DNA of 64,000 nt from a bacterium (GCA_025782575.1 JALGYY010000035.1:146670-210669), one strand, 5' to 3'; positions 1-7,792 are shown, counted from the first letter of the stretch. A program made the numbers and translations. Notes: a model not told the origin generated them from the letters alone.

Positions 1-1
1 C

Positions 2-2194
2 TGCACGTCCAACGTTCAGTGTATCATGCGTCTCGATCTAGCGAACGCTTTCGCTGATGACTCGGTCTGTGTGCATACGCTCAACATGATAGGCATGGGT
101 GATACTGACGGCGACGGCATCGGCAATCTGCTCGATACCTATCCGACAGCGCTTCTCGATCCGATTGCCGATTCGATCGGTCTGTTTGCGCCGACTTTAT
201 CAGGAACGTCATTCGTCAATCCTCTCACCAACCTGAATCGCTATATCGCTGGTACGGACTTGACCCTGAACACGATCGCGTCCGTGGAGTATCGAATTGA
301 CGGCGCTCTCTGGTCACCTGCCTCGGCGGTTGACGGTGCATTCGATTCCGCGGGAGAGGCGTTCATGTTCACCACACCCGCTCTCTCGGAGACTCTCCAT
401 GTTCTCGAAACGAGGGCGATCAACTCTGTGGCGAACGCGGAGACGCTTTATGCGGTAGATACGTTTACCGTCTACGATGGTGAATCGCCCGGCCCCGTCA
501 CCTCACTGCAATCGAGCGCTCTCGACTCTTCGGCCGTTCTCACGTGGGTCAATCCGGGTGACAGCGATCTCCTGTCGATCATGATCCGCGTCAGTACGAT
601 TGCCAATCCGGTCGATACGGGCGACGGCTCGCTCCTGGAAATCAGGCCCGCCGCACTTTTCGCGCCCGACACGCTGGTTCATGCGGGCCTGCTCCCTGAC
701 ACAGTGTACTACTACTCTCTCTTCGCTCTTGATGAAGTACCGAATCCTTCGGGAGCTGCAAACGTAGAAGCGCAGCCCCTCTGGCCACCTCCGCCGGCAG
801 CACTATATTCTCCGGCGGCAGGATCACTTTACGTCGCGATCGATCCTCTGTTCGCCTGGGCACCGATCGAACTCGGCAACTCACTCGACACGCTCATCGA
901 GTACGGACTTCAAATCTCTGTCGACTCGCTCTTTCAATCTGTTCTCATCGATACGACCGCCTCCATCGGGTCGCCTGCCGATACGCTTGCCGGCGTTTCA
1001 CCTCTCGCAGTCGGTTCGTCCTACTGGTGGCGGGTGAGGGGGAAAGACCTTCTTACCGGCACGTTCGGATACTGGGGTGAGGGATCGCGATTCACCACAG
1101 AGCTCCCGCTGACAAGTGTCACATTCCGGGACTCTGTCGTTTCCAGCTACACCAACTTCATTAGTGGCGACTCTCTGCAGACTCTCACGAACGCCTTTAT
1201 TGAGGTTCGCTTCGAACCGGCTGATACTCTCTCGATCGGTGGCCATGACGGCCGGCTCCACTGGGCAGCCAGTACGGCTGATTCGGTCGACCTCACGTTC
1301 GATCGGAATGAAGGAGGAGCAAGCTACTGGCGGGGCGTGATTCAGTACGAGAGTTCCTTTGCCCGGGGGGATACGATCGAATTCTGGGTATCCGGCCGTG
1401 CCCCCAACAGAACGGCCCTCTTCGACAAGAACGGCGGACAGAACTACAATTTCATCGCCGGGCGGAACCTTCTCGCTTCCTATCACACCCCGGTCGATTT
1501 CGAGCCGGCTCCCTTCACCATGAGATCTCCGGTATATGTAACGGACACCGACTCGCAGATCGACCTCTACGTCGGGACGACTCCCGCCGGGACGATTACG
1601 GGAGGAGAAGTGTGGTACTCCGTTCAGTCGGACACGCTGCAGACAGTAGCACCCCTTGTGGCTGACACTCTGATGGGCGGCACTGATTACTGGCGGGGCA
1701 CGATTGACTCCCTGTTCATCACGAGCCAGATCGTGGAGTACTATCTTAAAGTCTGGGGAGACTCCACGTTCGATACGACTTACGTCTACGGAGACGACAA
1801 CGCCACTGCCTCCTCGATCCGGATCACGGAGGCGCTCGCCGATCCCTATACATTTCTGATTCAGTCGGTCACAGGAATCGCAGGCGAGCCCGATGCTGTC
1901 CCCGTGGCGATTCCGGCTCGAAGCGAGCTTCTGGGGAACTGGCCGAATCCGTTCAACCCCTCGACGACAATCTCCTTCGGCCTCGAGAAGGAGGGGAGAG
2001 TCAGGCTGGCGATCTACGACATCACGGGACGGCTCGTCCGGACCATTATCGATGAGAGCCGGCCGGCCGGCTGGTACGGTGTGATCTGGGACGGCCGATC
2101 CGAAAGGGGTGGAGAGAGCGCGAGCGGCGTCTATTTCACTCGCGTTCGATCAGGGGACTGGACTGAAACGAAACGGATGATTCTCATCCGGTGA
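2..2194 (+). CDS. Large secreted protein, C-terminal part, with FlgD-like C-terminal Ig domain
   Basis: The reading frame is open to the left edge, so the true start lies outside the window; the first ATG is at 26. Near the visible N-terminus is a short Asp/Gly-rich stretch (GDTDGDGIGN) like a thrombospondin type 3 or dockerin-type calcium-binding loop. About residues 155-250 look like a fibronectin type III domain, followed by further beta-rich modules. The last about 85 residues carry a FlgD-like/sorting-type Ig domain with NWPNPFNPST, YDITGRLVRT, WDG and ASGVYF motifs. This tail is common on exported proteins of FCB-group bacteria. Role unknown; probably a cell-surface or secreted protein. 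The domain reading is by eye. Confidence 0.8.
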   Translation, partial: CTSNVQCIMRLDLANAFADDSVCVHTLNMIGMGDTDGDGIGNLLDTYPTALLDPIADSIGLFAPTLSGTSFVNPLTNLNRYIAGTDLTLNTIASVEYRIDGALWSPASAVDGAFDSAGEAFMFTTPALSETLHVLETRAINSVANAETLYAVDTFTVYDGESPGPVTSLQSSALDSSAVLTWVNPGDSDLLSIMIRVSTIANPVDTGDGSLLEIRPAALFAPDTLVHAGLLPDTVYYYSLFALDEVPNPSGAANVEAQPLWPPPPAALYSPAAGSLYVAIDPLFAWAPIELGNSLDTLIEYGLQISVDSLFQSVLIDTTASIGSPADTLAGVSPLAVGSSYWWRVRGKDLLTGTFGYWGEGSRFTTELPLTSVTFRDSVVSSYTNFISGDSLQTLTNAFIEVRFEPADTLSIGGHDGRLHWAASTADSVDLTFDRNEGGASYWRGVIQYESSFARGDTIEFWVSGRAPNRTALFDKNGGQNYNFIAGRNLLASYHTPVDFEPAPFTMRSPVYVTDTDSQIDLYVGTTPAGTITGGEVWYSVQSDTLQTVAPLVADTLMGGTDYWRGTIDSLFITSQIVEYYLKVWGDSTFDTTYVYGDDNATASSIRITEALADPYTFLIQSVTGIAGEPDAVPVAIPARSELLGNWPNPFNPSTTISFGLEKEGRVRLAIYDITGRLVRTIIDESRPAGWYGVIWDGRSERGGESASGVYFTRVRSGDWTETKRMILIR

Positions 2195-2243
2195 TGTCAG
2201 TTTCCAAGTTGACGCGCCATCGGCCCGCCGCCATCATGGGGCG

Positions 2244-3209
2244 ATGAACGGGCCAGAATCGCAAGCAAACCAAACGGGATCCGCAGCGTCCCCCGGCGTC
2301 CCGCCAGCCTTTCTCCGCATCGCCAACGTACTGTTTCTCGTAGTAACGGGGACTCTCTTCCTCTGGTTTCTATACTCTCACAGGAGCGACTGGACTCGCC
2401 TTCTCCTCGAAGGTGATCCCACACTTCTCCTATCGGCATTCGTGTTGACTACATGTTTCCAGTTCGTGCAAGCCTACCTGATCGCAGGCGTGTTGCGGGC
2501 GCTCGGCGCATCCACCCCCTATCTGGAAACCATGCGTCTCATTCTTGTCTCTCTCCTCGGAAAATACATACCCGGCAAAGTCTGGATTTTCGCGATGAGG
2601 TCCAGCTTCTTCGCCGCGCGAAACGTACCGGTTCGCACCGTGCTTACAGCTGCAAGCATTGAACATATCTATGTAATCCTGACGGCCGCAATTCTTTATC
2701 TGGCTGTTGGGCCGCCGATCATTCCCCTGGTCGAGCGTTTCGCCCCTTACGGCGCCGCCCTTCTGGTAATGACCCTGATTTTTTCTCCCGGCCTCGTAAT
2801 CCGATTCGTGAATGTCATTCTGGTAAAGCTGGGAAGGGGCACGGTCGACGCCCGTCTTTCCCGCGGTCGCTCGACGGCGTTTACCATGCAGTTCCTGTTG
2901 AGCTGGCTCATCCTGGGAACGGGTGTCGGGCTCCTCGCAATCAGCCTGTTCCCCTCTTTCGGCTGGGCTGACTTTCCAGCACTTGCCGGCGCGTATGCGC
3001 TCTCGGTTGTGGGGGGCTTTCTCGTTCTCATCGCCCCGGGTGGCATCGGTGTCCGGGAGGGGCTCTTCGCCCTGCTTCTCGGGAGCCGGCTCGCCCCGGG
3101 CGACGCTCTCTTTCTCGCTCTCGCCGCACGGATCATGACGAGCATCGCCGAGATCCTCGCGATCGGTCTGATTCAGCTTCTCTCCCATAGGCATTCAATT
3201 GACACTTGA
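2244..3209 (+). CDS. Flippase-like integral membrane protein (LPG synthase TM / UPF0104 family)
   Basis: The 321-residue product is mostly hydrophobic with about eight membrane segments. It has the features of the lysylphosphatidylglycerol synthase transmembrane-domain (YbhN/AglD-like) family: KYIPGKVW in the second-third helix region and APGGIGVREG near the C-terminus. Family members are often linked to polyprenol- or lipid-linked glycan handling, but the substrate cannot be told here. The start is the ATG 49 bases after the upstream stop; no strong ribosome binding site is seen. There is no glycosyltransferase next to it to hint at a pathway. Confidence 0.75.
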   Translation: MNGPESQANQTGSAASPGVPPAFLRIANVLFLVVTGTLFLWFLYSHRSDWTRLLLEGDPTLLLSAFVLTTCFQFVQAYLIAGVLRALGASTPYLETMRLILVSLLGKYIPGKVWIFAMRSSFFAARNVPVRTVLTAASIEHIYVILTAAILYLAVGPPIIPLVERFAPYGAALLVMTLIFSPGLVIRFVNVILVKLGRGTVDARLSRGRSTAFTMQFLLSWLILGTGVGLLAISLFPSFGWADFPALAGAYALSVVGGFLVLIAPGGIGVREGLFALLLGSRLAPGDALFLALAARIMTSIAEILAIGLIQLLSHRHSIDT

Positions 3210-3467
3210 TACCGTCGAGCCCATCAGAGGGGGCAGGATGGGGTGAGCGGGAATTTCTCCGCCAATCGTCACTTTTGCGATAGACATCATGAGAACTACG
3301 ATCTGGGATCGAACTCCCTCAATGCGCTCGGAAATCGCCCTGATGGCTCTCCATGCGGCCTGATCAGAGCGTACGCCGTCGAATGCGGGCCCATGACATC
3401 AACTGAGAGCACTTCCCGGTCCGATAGCAAGACCAGGTTTCGCTAACCGCAAGACTCTACTTCCGAG

Positions 3468-3487
3468 GGGGGGCACTTTCGCCCCCC
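3468..3487 (+). other. GC hairpin just upstream of the BMC promoter
   Basis: Seven G/C pairs (GGGGGGC at 3468-3474 with GCCCCCC at 3481-3487) enclose a six-base loop. No T run follows, so it is not a standard intrinsic terminator. It lies 8 bases upstream of the -35 element. It could be an operator-like inverted repeat or the remnant of a terminator. Confidence 0.4.
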
Positions 3488-3495
3488 AAGCAGCG

Positions 3496-3524
3496 TTGAC
3501 ACCCTCCTGACCCTTTGATAAATT
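3496..3524 (+). promoter_or_regulatory. Sigma-70-type promoter of the BMC operon
   Basis: A perfect TTGACA (3496-3501), a 17-base spacer and TAAATT (3519-3524, 4 of 6 matches) lie 50 bases before the first shell gene. The match is strong for this genome and is the only good promoter seen for the seven-gene operon. No regulator gene lies beside the operon. Confidence 0.65.
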
Positions 3525-3573
3525 CACGGCACGATTCTGCAGATAGATTCCTCGGATACCCAAGGAGGGCGAT

Positions 3574-3870
3574 ATGGGGGAAGCTTTAGGAATGATCGAA
3601 ACACGGGGCTTCGTCGGAATGGTGGAAGCTTCGGATGCGATGGTCAAGGCGGCCAAGGTCGAATTGGTACATTACGAGCGCATCGGCGGGGGATATGTAA
3701 CAGCGATTGTTCGCGGCGATGTGGCGGCCGTCCGAGCGGCTACGGAAGCGGGCGGTGCAGCGGCCAGCCGAGTGGGCGAGCTGGTTTCCGTTCATGTGAT
3801 CCCGCGGCCTCACGGCAATCTCGAGGATGTTCTCCCGATCGGCACAAAGACAACGGCGAAATCGAAGTAG
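3574..3870 (+). CDS. BMC-H shell protein (PduA/EutM/CsoS1 type hexamer)
   Basis: This 98-residue protein is a single bacterial-microcompartment domain of usual length. It begins with the hallmark [22 protein letters not shown] segment pattern (residues 6-27). Its central pore loop is IGGGY with GGG at residues 38-40, where PduA has GSG. Hexamers of this family tile the facets of the protein shell, and the pore admits small polar metabolites. It is the first gene of the BMC operon, with ribosome binding site AAGGAGGG four bases upstream. It is the only BMC-H gene here, whereas many operons carry two or more. Confidence 0.97.
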   Translation: MGEALGMIETRGFVGMVEASDAMVKAAKVELVHYERIGGGYVTAIVRGDVAAVRAATEAGGAAASRVGELVSVHVIPRPHGNLEDVLPIGTKTTAKSK

Positions 3871-3888
3871 TCCCGACCAGGAGCAGAA

Positions 3889-4182
3889 ATGGTACTCGGT
3901 AGAGTGGACGGGACCGTCGTCGCTACGCGCAAAGCGGACCGCCTCGACGGATTGAAACTTCTCGTAATCAGTGTGATCGACGGTTCCGGCAAACCTACGG
4001 GGAGCAGCTTTATCGCTGCGGACGCCGTGGGTGCCGGCCCGGGCGAAGTTGTTCTCTGCGCCCAGGGAAGCTCATCCCGTCTCACCCCTCTCACCGAGAA
4101 CCGGCCGGTGGACGCGGTAATCATCGGGATCGTGGACTTGGTGGAAGTGGAGGGGAAGGAAACTTTCCGGAAGGGAAGCTGA
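3889..4182 (+). CDS. BMC-P shell vertex protein (EutN/CcmL/PduN type), copy 1
   Basis: A 97-residue EutN/CcmL family protein. Pentamers of this family cap the vertices of the icosahedral shell. The family pattern is clear: [11 protein letters not shown] at the N-terminus, LKLLVI, then [20 protein letters not shown] and [11 protein letters not shown] near the end. It starts 18 bases after the BMC-H stop and precedes the aldehyde dehydrogenase by 4 bases. It is the most canonical of the three BMC-P copies in this operon. Confidence 0.96.
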   Translation: MVLGRVDGTVVATRKADRLDGLKLLVISVIDGSGKPTGSSFIAADAVGAGPGEVVLCAQGSSSRLTPLTENRPVDAVIIGIVDLVEVEGKETFRKGS

Positions 4183-4186
4183 CCTC

Positions 4187-5614
4187 TTGCAGAGTAGCAA
4201 CGACTACATCGACACCATTGTCGCTCGTGTGATCGAACGTCTGGAGGGGCGACCGGACACCCCGGTGATCGAACCCTCCCAGGAGTACGGTACCGGTATC
4301 TACGACTCCATCAATGAAGCGGTCCGGGCAGCCGAAAAGGCGTTCCAGGAGTTTTCGAGCACGCCGCTGGAGACCCGAAGAAAAATCGTTCAGGCGATGC
4401 GCGATGCCGCATGTCGAGCTGCCCGGTCGCTCGCAGAGGAGGCGGTCGCCGAGACCGGGATGGGCCGTGTCGAGGATAAGATCAAGAAAAACATCCTTGT
4501 AGCGACCAAAACTCCCGGACCTGAGATTCTTGAAGCGGAAGCGGTTACGGGCGACCATGGCCTGACTCTCGTCGACCACGCTCCCTGGGGAGTGATCGGC
4601 GCAATCGTTCCGACTACCAATCCGACCGAAACTGTTATTAATAACGGCATCGGCATGATCGCTGCCGGGAATACTGCCGTTTTCAACAGTCATCCCGGAG
4701 CGAAACGGTGCACCAACCGCTGCATCTCCATTTTGAACGAAGCAAGCCACAAAGCGGGAGGCCCCCCTTTTCTTTTCACCGCTGTCCATGAGCCGACAAT
4801 TGAGTCCGCCCAGGCGATCATGACCCACCAGGCGATCCGATTGCTCGTCGTCACGGGAGGTGGAGGCGTCGTCAAGGCGGCCATGGCGTCCGGAAAAAGA
4901 GTCGTAGCCGGAGGGCCGGGGAATCCGCCGGCTGTTGTGGACGAGACTGCCGACCTGGATCAGGCCGGAAGAGATATCGTTCTCGGCGCATCGCTCGATA
5001 ACAATCTGGTCTGTACGGATGAGAAAGAGGTCATCTGCGTCGATTCAGTTGCTGATCGTCTCCTGGAATCGATGCGCCGGGCGGGCGCCTATCAGCTGGA
5101 GGGAGAGCAGATCGATCGTCTGAAAAAACTCGTCCTCGCCGAGGATCGCGGCCCCGGAACCTGGTCGCCACCTAACAAGGAATTCGTCGGTAAGGACGCG
5201 AACGATATTCTTGATGCCATTGGCATCCAGACGACTGCGGATCACCGGCTTGTCATCGCCGATGTACCGAATGACCACTCTTTCATCTGGTCCGAACTCA
5301 TGATGCCGGTCATCGGCGTGACCCGGGTTCGTGATGCCGACGCGGCAATTGATCTCGCTCAAAGGGCGGAGCATGGCTTTCATCATACGGCGAGCATGCA
5401 TTCGAAGAATATCGACAAGCTGAGCAAGATGGCCCGCACGATAAATACATCGATCTTCGTCAAGAACGGGCCTAACTACGCGGGGCTCGGATTCGGTGGT
5501 GAGGGCTTTACCAGCTTTACGATCGCGAGCCCCACCGGAGACGGTCTGACCACAGCGCTTACATTTTCGCGGCCCAGACGGTGTGTGATCGTCGACCGCT
5601 TCCGGATCGTCTGA
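4187..5614 (+). CDS. CoA-acylating aldehyde dehydrogenase of the microcompartment (PduP/EutE type)
   Basis: Oxidises an aldehyde to acyl-CoA with NAD+ and CoA, here presumably inside the shell. The 475-residue length fits the family. Residues 5-19 form a short amphipathic helix (NDYIDTIVARVIERL) that looks like an encapsulation peptide. PTTNPTETVINN lies at 142-153, and the catalytic cysteine is C276 in DNNLVCTDEKEV. The start is a TTG (4187) preceded by GGAAGGGAAG; no ATG gives a full N-terminus. The stop overlaps the next gene's ATG (TGATG). Family membership is certain; the substrate is inferred from the neighbouring aldolase and may be lactaldehyde. Confidence 0.95.
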   Translation: MQSSNDYIDTIVARVIERLEGRPDTPVIEPSQEYGTGIYDSINEAVRAAEKAFQEFSSTPLETRRKIVQAMRDAACRAARSLAEEAVAETGMGRVEDKIKKNILVATKTPGPEILEAEAVTGDHGLTLVDHAPWGVIGAIVPTTNPTETVINNGIGMIAAGNTAVFNSHPGAKRCTNRCISILNEASHKAGGPPFLFTAVHEPTIESAQAIMTHQAIRLLVVTGGGGVVKAAMASGKRVVAGGPGNPPAVVDETADLDQAGRDIVLGASLDNNLVCTDEKEVICVDSVADRLLESMRRAGAYQLEGEQIDRLKKLVLAEDRGPGTWSPPNKEFVGKDANDILDAIGIQTTADHRLVIADVPNDHSFIWSELMMPVIGVTRVRDADAAIDLAQRAEHGFHHTASMHSKNIDKLSKMARTINTSIFVKNGPNYAGLGFGGEGFTSFTIASPTGDGLTTALTFSRPRRCVIVDRFRIV

Positions 5615-6177
5615 TGGAAGCACTCGCCCTCCTCGAAATCGACTCGATCGCTATCGGGATTCGCACGGTCGACGGGATCGCTAAAGTAGCCCGGGTTGAA
5701 CTGTTCAAGACTCAACCGATTGATCCCGGCAAGTATTTGATCCTTTTTCAGGGCGATGTCGGATCGGTCGAGTCGTCTTTCCAGCGGGGGGTGGAGATCG
5801 CCGGCGATCATCTCATCGATTGCGTCTTTCTTCCCCAGGTGCATGAGTCGATCCCGAGCGTTCTGGGCGGAGACTCCCCCGATCCACCGATCGAATCGCT
5901 CGGCATACTGGAGACCTCGACCGCAGCCGCTATCATTCTCGCGACGGATGCATCGCTCAAGGCAGCCCCCGCCAAGCTGATCCGTCTCCACATCGCCCGC
6001 CAGATCGGCGGGAAAGGGTATGCGATCATGACCGGCCGTCAGTCGGACGTAGAAGCGTCAATCGCTGCAGGGGCATCGCTCGCCGGGAGGGAGGGGCGGC
6101 TCGTGGCCGACGTCGTCATTCCTGCGCCCGCCGCGGAGATCTATGAAAGCGTGACCCGCCAGTGGGTGGACGGATGA
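5614..6177 (+). CDS. BMC-T shell protein, tandem-domain trimer (PduT-like)
   Basis: A 187-residue protein with two BMC domains in tandem, split at about residue 88. The first begins ALLEIDSIAIGIRTVDGIAK and the second SLGILETSTAAAIILATDAS. Such proteins form pseudohexameric trimers in the shell. By eye it aligns along its length with PduT, but the [4Fe-4S]-ligating cysteine of PduT (Cys38, in an ICPGK context) is replaced by Asp37 (IDPGK). The start is the ATG overlapping the dehydrogenase stop, rather than an earlier in-frame codon 33 bases upstream. The stop overlaps the next gene (ATGA). Confidence 0.92.
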   Translation: MEALALLEIDSIAIGIRTVDGIAKVARVELFKTQPIDPGKYLILFQGDVGSVESSFQRGVEIAGDHLIDCVFLPQVHESIPSVLGGDSPDPPIESLGILETSTAAAIILATDASLKAAPAKLIRLHIARQIGGKGYAIMTGRQSDVEASIAAGASLAGREGRLVADVVIPAPAAEIYESVTRQWVDG

Positions 6178-6470
6178 GAAGCGGTAGAATAATAGGTACG
6201 GTGGTCATGACGGAAAAGGTCCCTTCACTTGTGGGAGAGCGATTCCTCGTGGTGCAGCCGACTGATGAGAGGGGTATCGACTACGATGAACCGCTCATTG
6301 CCATGGACACAATCAGCGCCGCGCCCGGCCAGACGGTCTATTTTGTGGAAAAGCGCGAGGCGGCGAAGGCCTTCGGCGGTCGGCAACTACCGAGCGATGT
6401 CACGATTCTGGGAATTGTCGATGAATTTCATATCAGTGATACCCCGCCGTCAAAGGACAGCAGGGGATGA
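6174..6470 (+). CDS. BMC-P shell vertex protein (EutN/CcmL type), copy 2
   Basis: A 98-residue pentamer-type shell protein. It starts RIIGTVVMT and has the FLVVQPTD, AMDTISAAPGQTVYFV and TILGIVDEF segments that match the family scaffold. The usual glycine-rich GSSAR turn is altered to KREAAKAFGG. The start chosen is ATG 6174, which overlaps the BMC-T stop by 4 bases and begins right at the conserved beta strand. It is more divergent than copy 1, suggesting a distinct vertex or an oligomer partner. Confidence 0.92.
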   Translation: MRSGRIIGTVVMTEKVPSLVGERFLVVQPTDERGIDYDEPLIAMDTISAAPGQTVYFVEKREAAKAFGGRQLPSDVTILGIVDEFHISDTPPSKDSRG

Positions 6471-6766
6471 TCATCGGCGATGTGACGGGCGAAATGATCT
6501 CCACGGAACGATATCCCGAGCTTCGAAATCAGAAACTACTCGTCGTCCAGCCGCTTGATCCGGAGGGCCGGCCGGAAGGGCGAACGGTCTACGCGATCGA
6601 TACGGTCAGTGCCGGAGTGGGTGACCGTGTCCTTCTGAACAACGAAGGGCATGCTGCGATCGAACTCCTCGGTCTCGAGAATCCCCCGATTCGAACGCTG
6701 ATCGTCGCCGTGATCGATACAGTAGTGATGAACGATCATGTGGTTTACGAAAAACGGAATTCATGA
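6467..6766 (+). CDS. BMC-P shell vertex protein (EutN/CcmL type), copy 3
   Basis: A 99-residue EutN/CcmL family protein with IIGDVTGEMIST, KLLVVQPLDPEG, YAIDTVSAGVGDRVLL and TLIVAVIDTV in the expected order. It overlaps the previous and next genes by 4 bases (ATGA) on both sides, consistent with coupled translation. Three BMC-P paralogues in one operon is a feature of the Planctomycetes-Verrucomicrobia (PVM) compartments and relatives, which supports the sugar-acid/aldolase type assignment. Confidence 0.93.
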   Translation: MIIGDVTGEMISTERYPELRNQKLLVVQPLDPEGRPEGRTVYAIDTVSAGVGDRVLLNNEGHAAIELLGLENPPIRTLIVAVIDTVVMNDHVVYEKRNS

Positions 6767-7527
6767 TGCCCAGCTATCCGACGGGGACCGAGGCGGCGGA
6801 CGCGATCGTCGACGTCGGCCGCCTGCTTTATGAGAAGAACCTGATCGTCGCCACCGAGGGCAATCTCTCTATTCGCATCGCCCCGAACCGCATACTTACG
6901 ACACCGTCGGGGCGCTGCAAGGGGCGCCTCCGTCCCTGGGACCTGATCACCGTAACGAATGACGGGGGGAAGGTGGGAGGGAGGGGAAACGCCTCGAGCG
7001 AAATCCTCCTCCATCTATCTCTTTACCGGGAGCGGCCCGAGGTTGGTGCCGTTGCCCACGCCCATCCGCCGACGGCTACAGGATTCGCTGTCGCGGGCGT
7101 TCCTCTCGCGGATTGCGTTCTTCCCGAAGTCATTCTGACTGTCGGGTCGGTACCGCTCACTCCATACGGTACGCCTTCGACTGACGAGCTCCCGGAGCGG
7201 GTGCTTCCCACAGCTCGGAAGCATGATGCATTTTTGCTCAAAAACCACGGAGCCGTCACCCTCGGCAAGGACCTTTGGCAGGCATTTCATCGGATGGAAA
7301 TGGTGGAGAGCTTCGCGAAGATCGTGTTTACAGCGCAATCTCTCGGCCGAGTGCAGGCGCTCGAGCCTGCGGATGTGCAGAAACTGCTGCAACTCGAGAA
7401 CGGGCCGGAACCACCGAGGGGAGGGTGCGGAAACTGCTCAGTCTGCACTCGTTGCAGCAACAAAAAAACCTCTCCCGGCAAAGGTACCGCCGTGGGAGAG
7501 GTAATCGATCGAATTGCCGGCCGTTAG
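6763..7527 (+). CDS. Class II aldolase of the microcompartment with Cys-motif tail
   Basis: A FucA/RhaD/AraD-family zinc aldolase that would cleave a sugar 1-phosphate such as fuculose- or rhamnulose-1-phosphate to lactaldehyde and DHAP. The zinc ligands H99, H101 and H162 and the glutamate E80 (SSE) are present, as is EGNLS at 32-36. At 254 residues it is longer than the usual about 215. The extra C-terminus has a CX2CX2CX2C cluster (C222, C225, C228, C231) and then a short amphipathic helix (AVGEVIDRIAG) like an encapsulation peptide. It is the last gene of the BMC operon; its stop is 7 bases from the convergent rpsT stop. The exact sugar substrate is inferred. Confidence 0.9.
   Translation: MMPSYPTGTEAADAIVDVGRLLYEKNLIVATEGNLSIRIAPNRILTTPSGRCKGRLRPWDLITVTNDGGKVGGRGNASSEILLHLSLYRERPEVGAVAHAHPPTATGFAVAGVPLADCVLPEVILTVGSVPLTPYGTPSTDELPERVLPTARKHDAFLLKNHGAVTLGKDLWQAFHRMEMVESFAKIVFTAQSLGRVQALEPADVQKLLQLENGPEPPRGGCGNCSVCTRCSNKKTSPGKGTAVGEVIDRIAGR
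7462..7501 (-). terminator. Intrinsic terminator of rpsT, inside the aldolase gene
   Basis: Read on the minus strand, CCTCTCCC pairs with GGGAGAGG (plus-strand 7494-7501 and 7469-7476), an inner GGC/GCC pair extends the stem, and seven T residues follow (A7 at 7462-7468). It lies 33 bases past the rpsT stop codon. The same bases encode residues 234-247 of the aldolase on the other strand. Confidence 0.8.
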
Positions 7528-7534
7528 CCCGGTT

Positions 7535-7792
7535 CTAAGAAGAGAGCTTGTTGAACAACCGCTGTGCCCGCGACTTCCGGCGAGCGACCTGGTTCTTGTG
7601 CATGAGGTTCTTCTTGCCGGCACGATCGAGGGAGGAGAGCAGATCGCGAATCACGGCCTGACCTTCTTCCGTCGTACTGGCCGACTCCATCCGCTTCGTG
7701 AACGTGCGGATCTCGGAACGAGCCTTCCGATTCGCCAGGTTGCGCTTCGCGCTGGTTTTCACTCTCTTTATCGCCGATTTGTGCTGCGGCAT
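7535..7792 (-). CDS. rpsT: 30S ribosomal protein S20
   Basis: An 85-residue basic protein with the bS20 pattern: MPQHKSAIKRVK at the start, ANRKARSEIRTFTK, and KNLMHKNQVARRKSRAQRLFNKL at the end region. It binds 16S rRNA early in 30S assembly. A longer frame of 111 codons exists, but the ATG at 7792 is preceded by GGAGG at 10 bases and begins at the conserved N-terminus. It is monocistronic, with its own promoter (7842-7870) and terminator (7462-7501), and convergent with the BMC operon. Confidence 0.97.
   Translation of the reverse strand: MPQHKSAIKRVKTSAKRNLANRKARSEIRTFTKRMESASTTEEGQAVIRDLLSSLDRAGKKNLMHKNQVARRKSRAQRLFNKLSS

Larger units (their letters stand above)
3210..3573. other. 364-base intergenic region upstream of the BMC operon
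   Basis: No convincing gene is seen; a 67-codon frame at 3243-3446 lacks a good ribosome binding site and similarity to anything recognised. The right end holds a GC-rich hairpin (3468-3487), a sigma-70-type promoter (3496-3524) and the ribosome binding site AAGGAGGG (3562-3569) for the first shell gene. The left 250 bases show nothing recognisable. Confidence 0.6.

Noticed and set aside
3243-3446. 67-codon frame upstream of the BMC operon
   Set aside because: No ribosome binding site, no family, and composition unlike coding neighbours.
3527-3541. Sigma-54-like motif upstream of the BMC operon (CGGCACGATTCTGCA)
   Set aside because: The GG and GC pairs are separated by 9 bases, not 10, and the first base is wrong. 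The sigma-70-type promoter beside it is far better.
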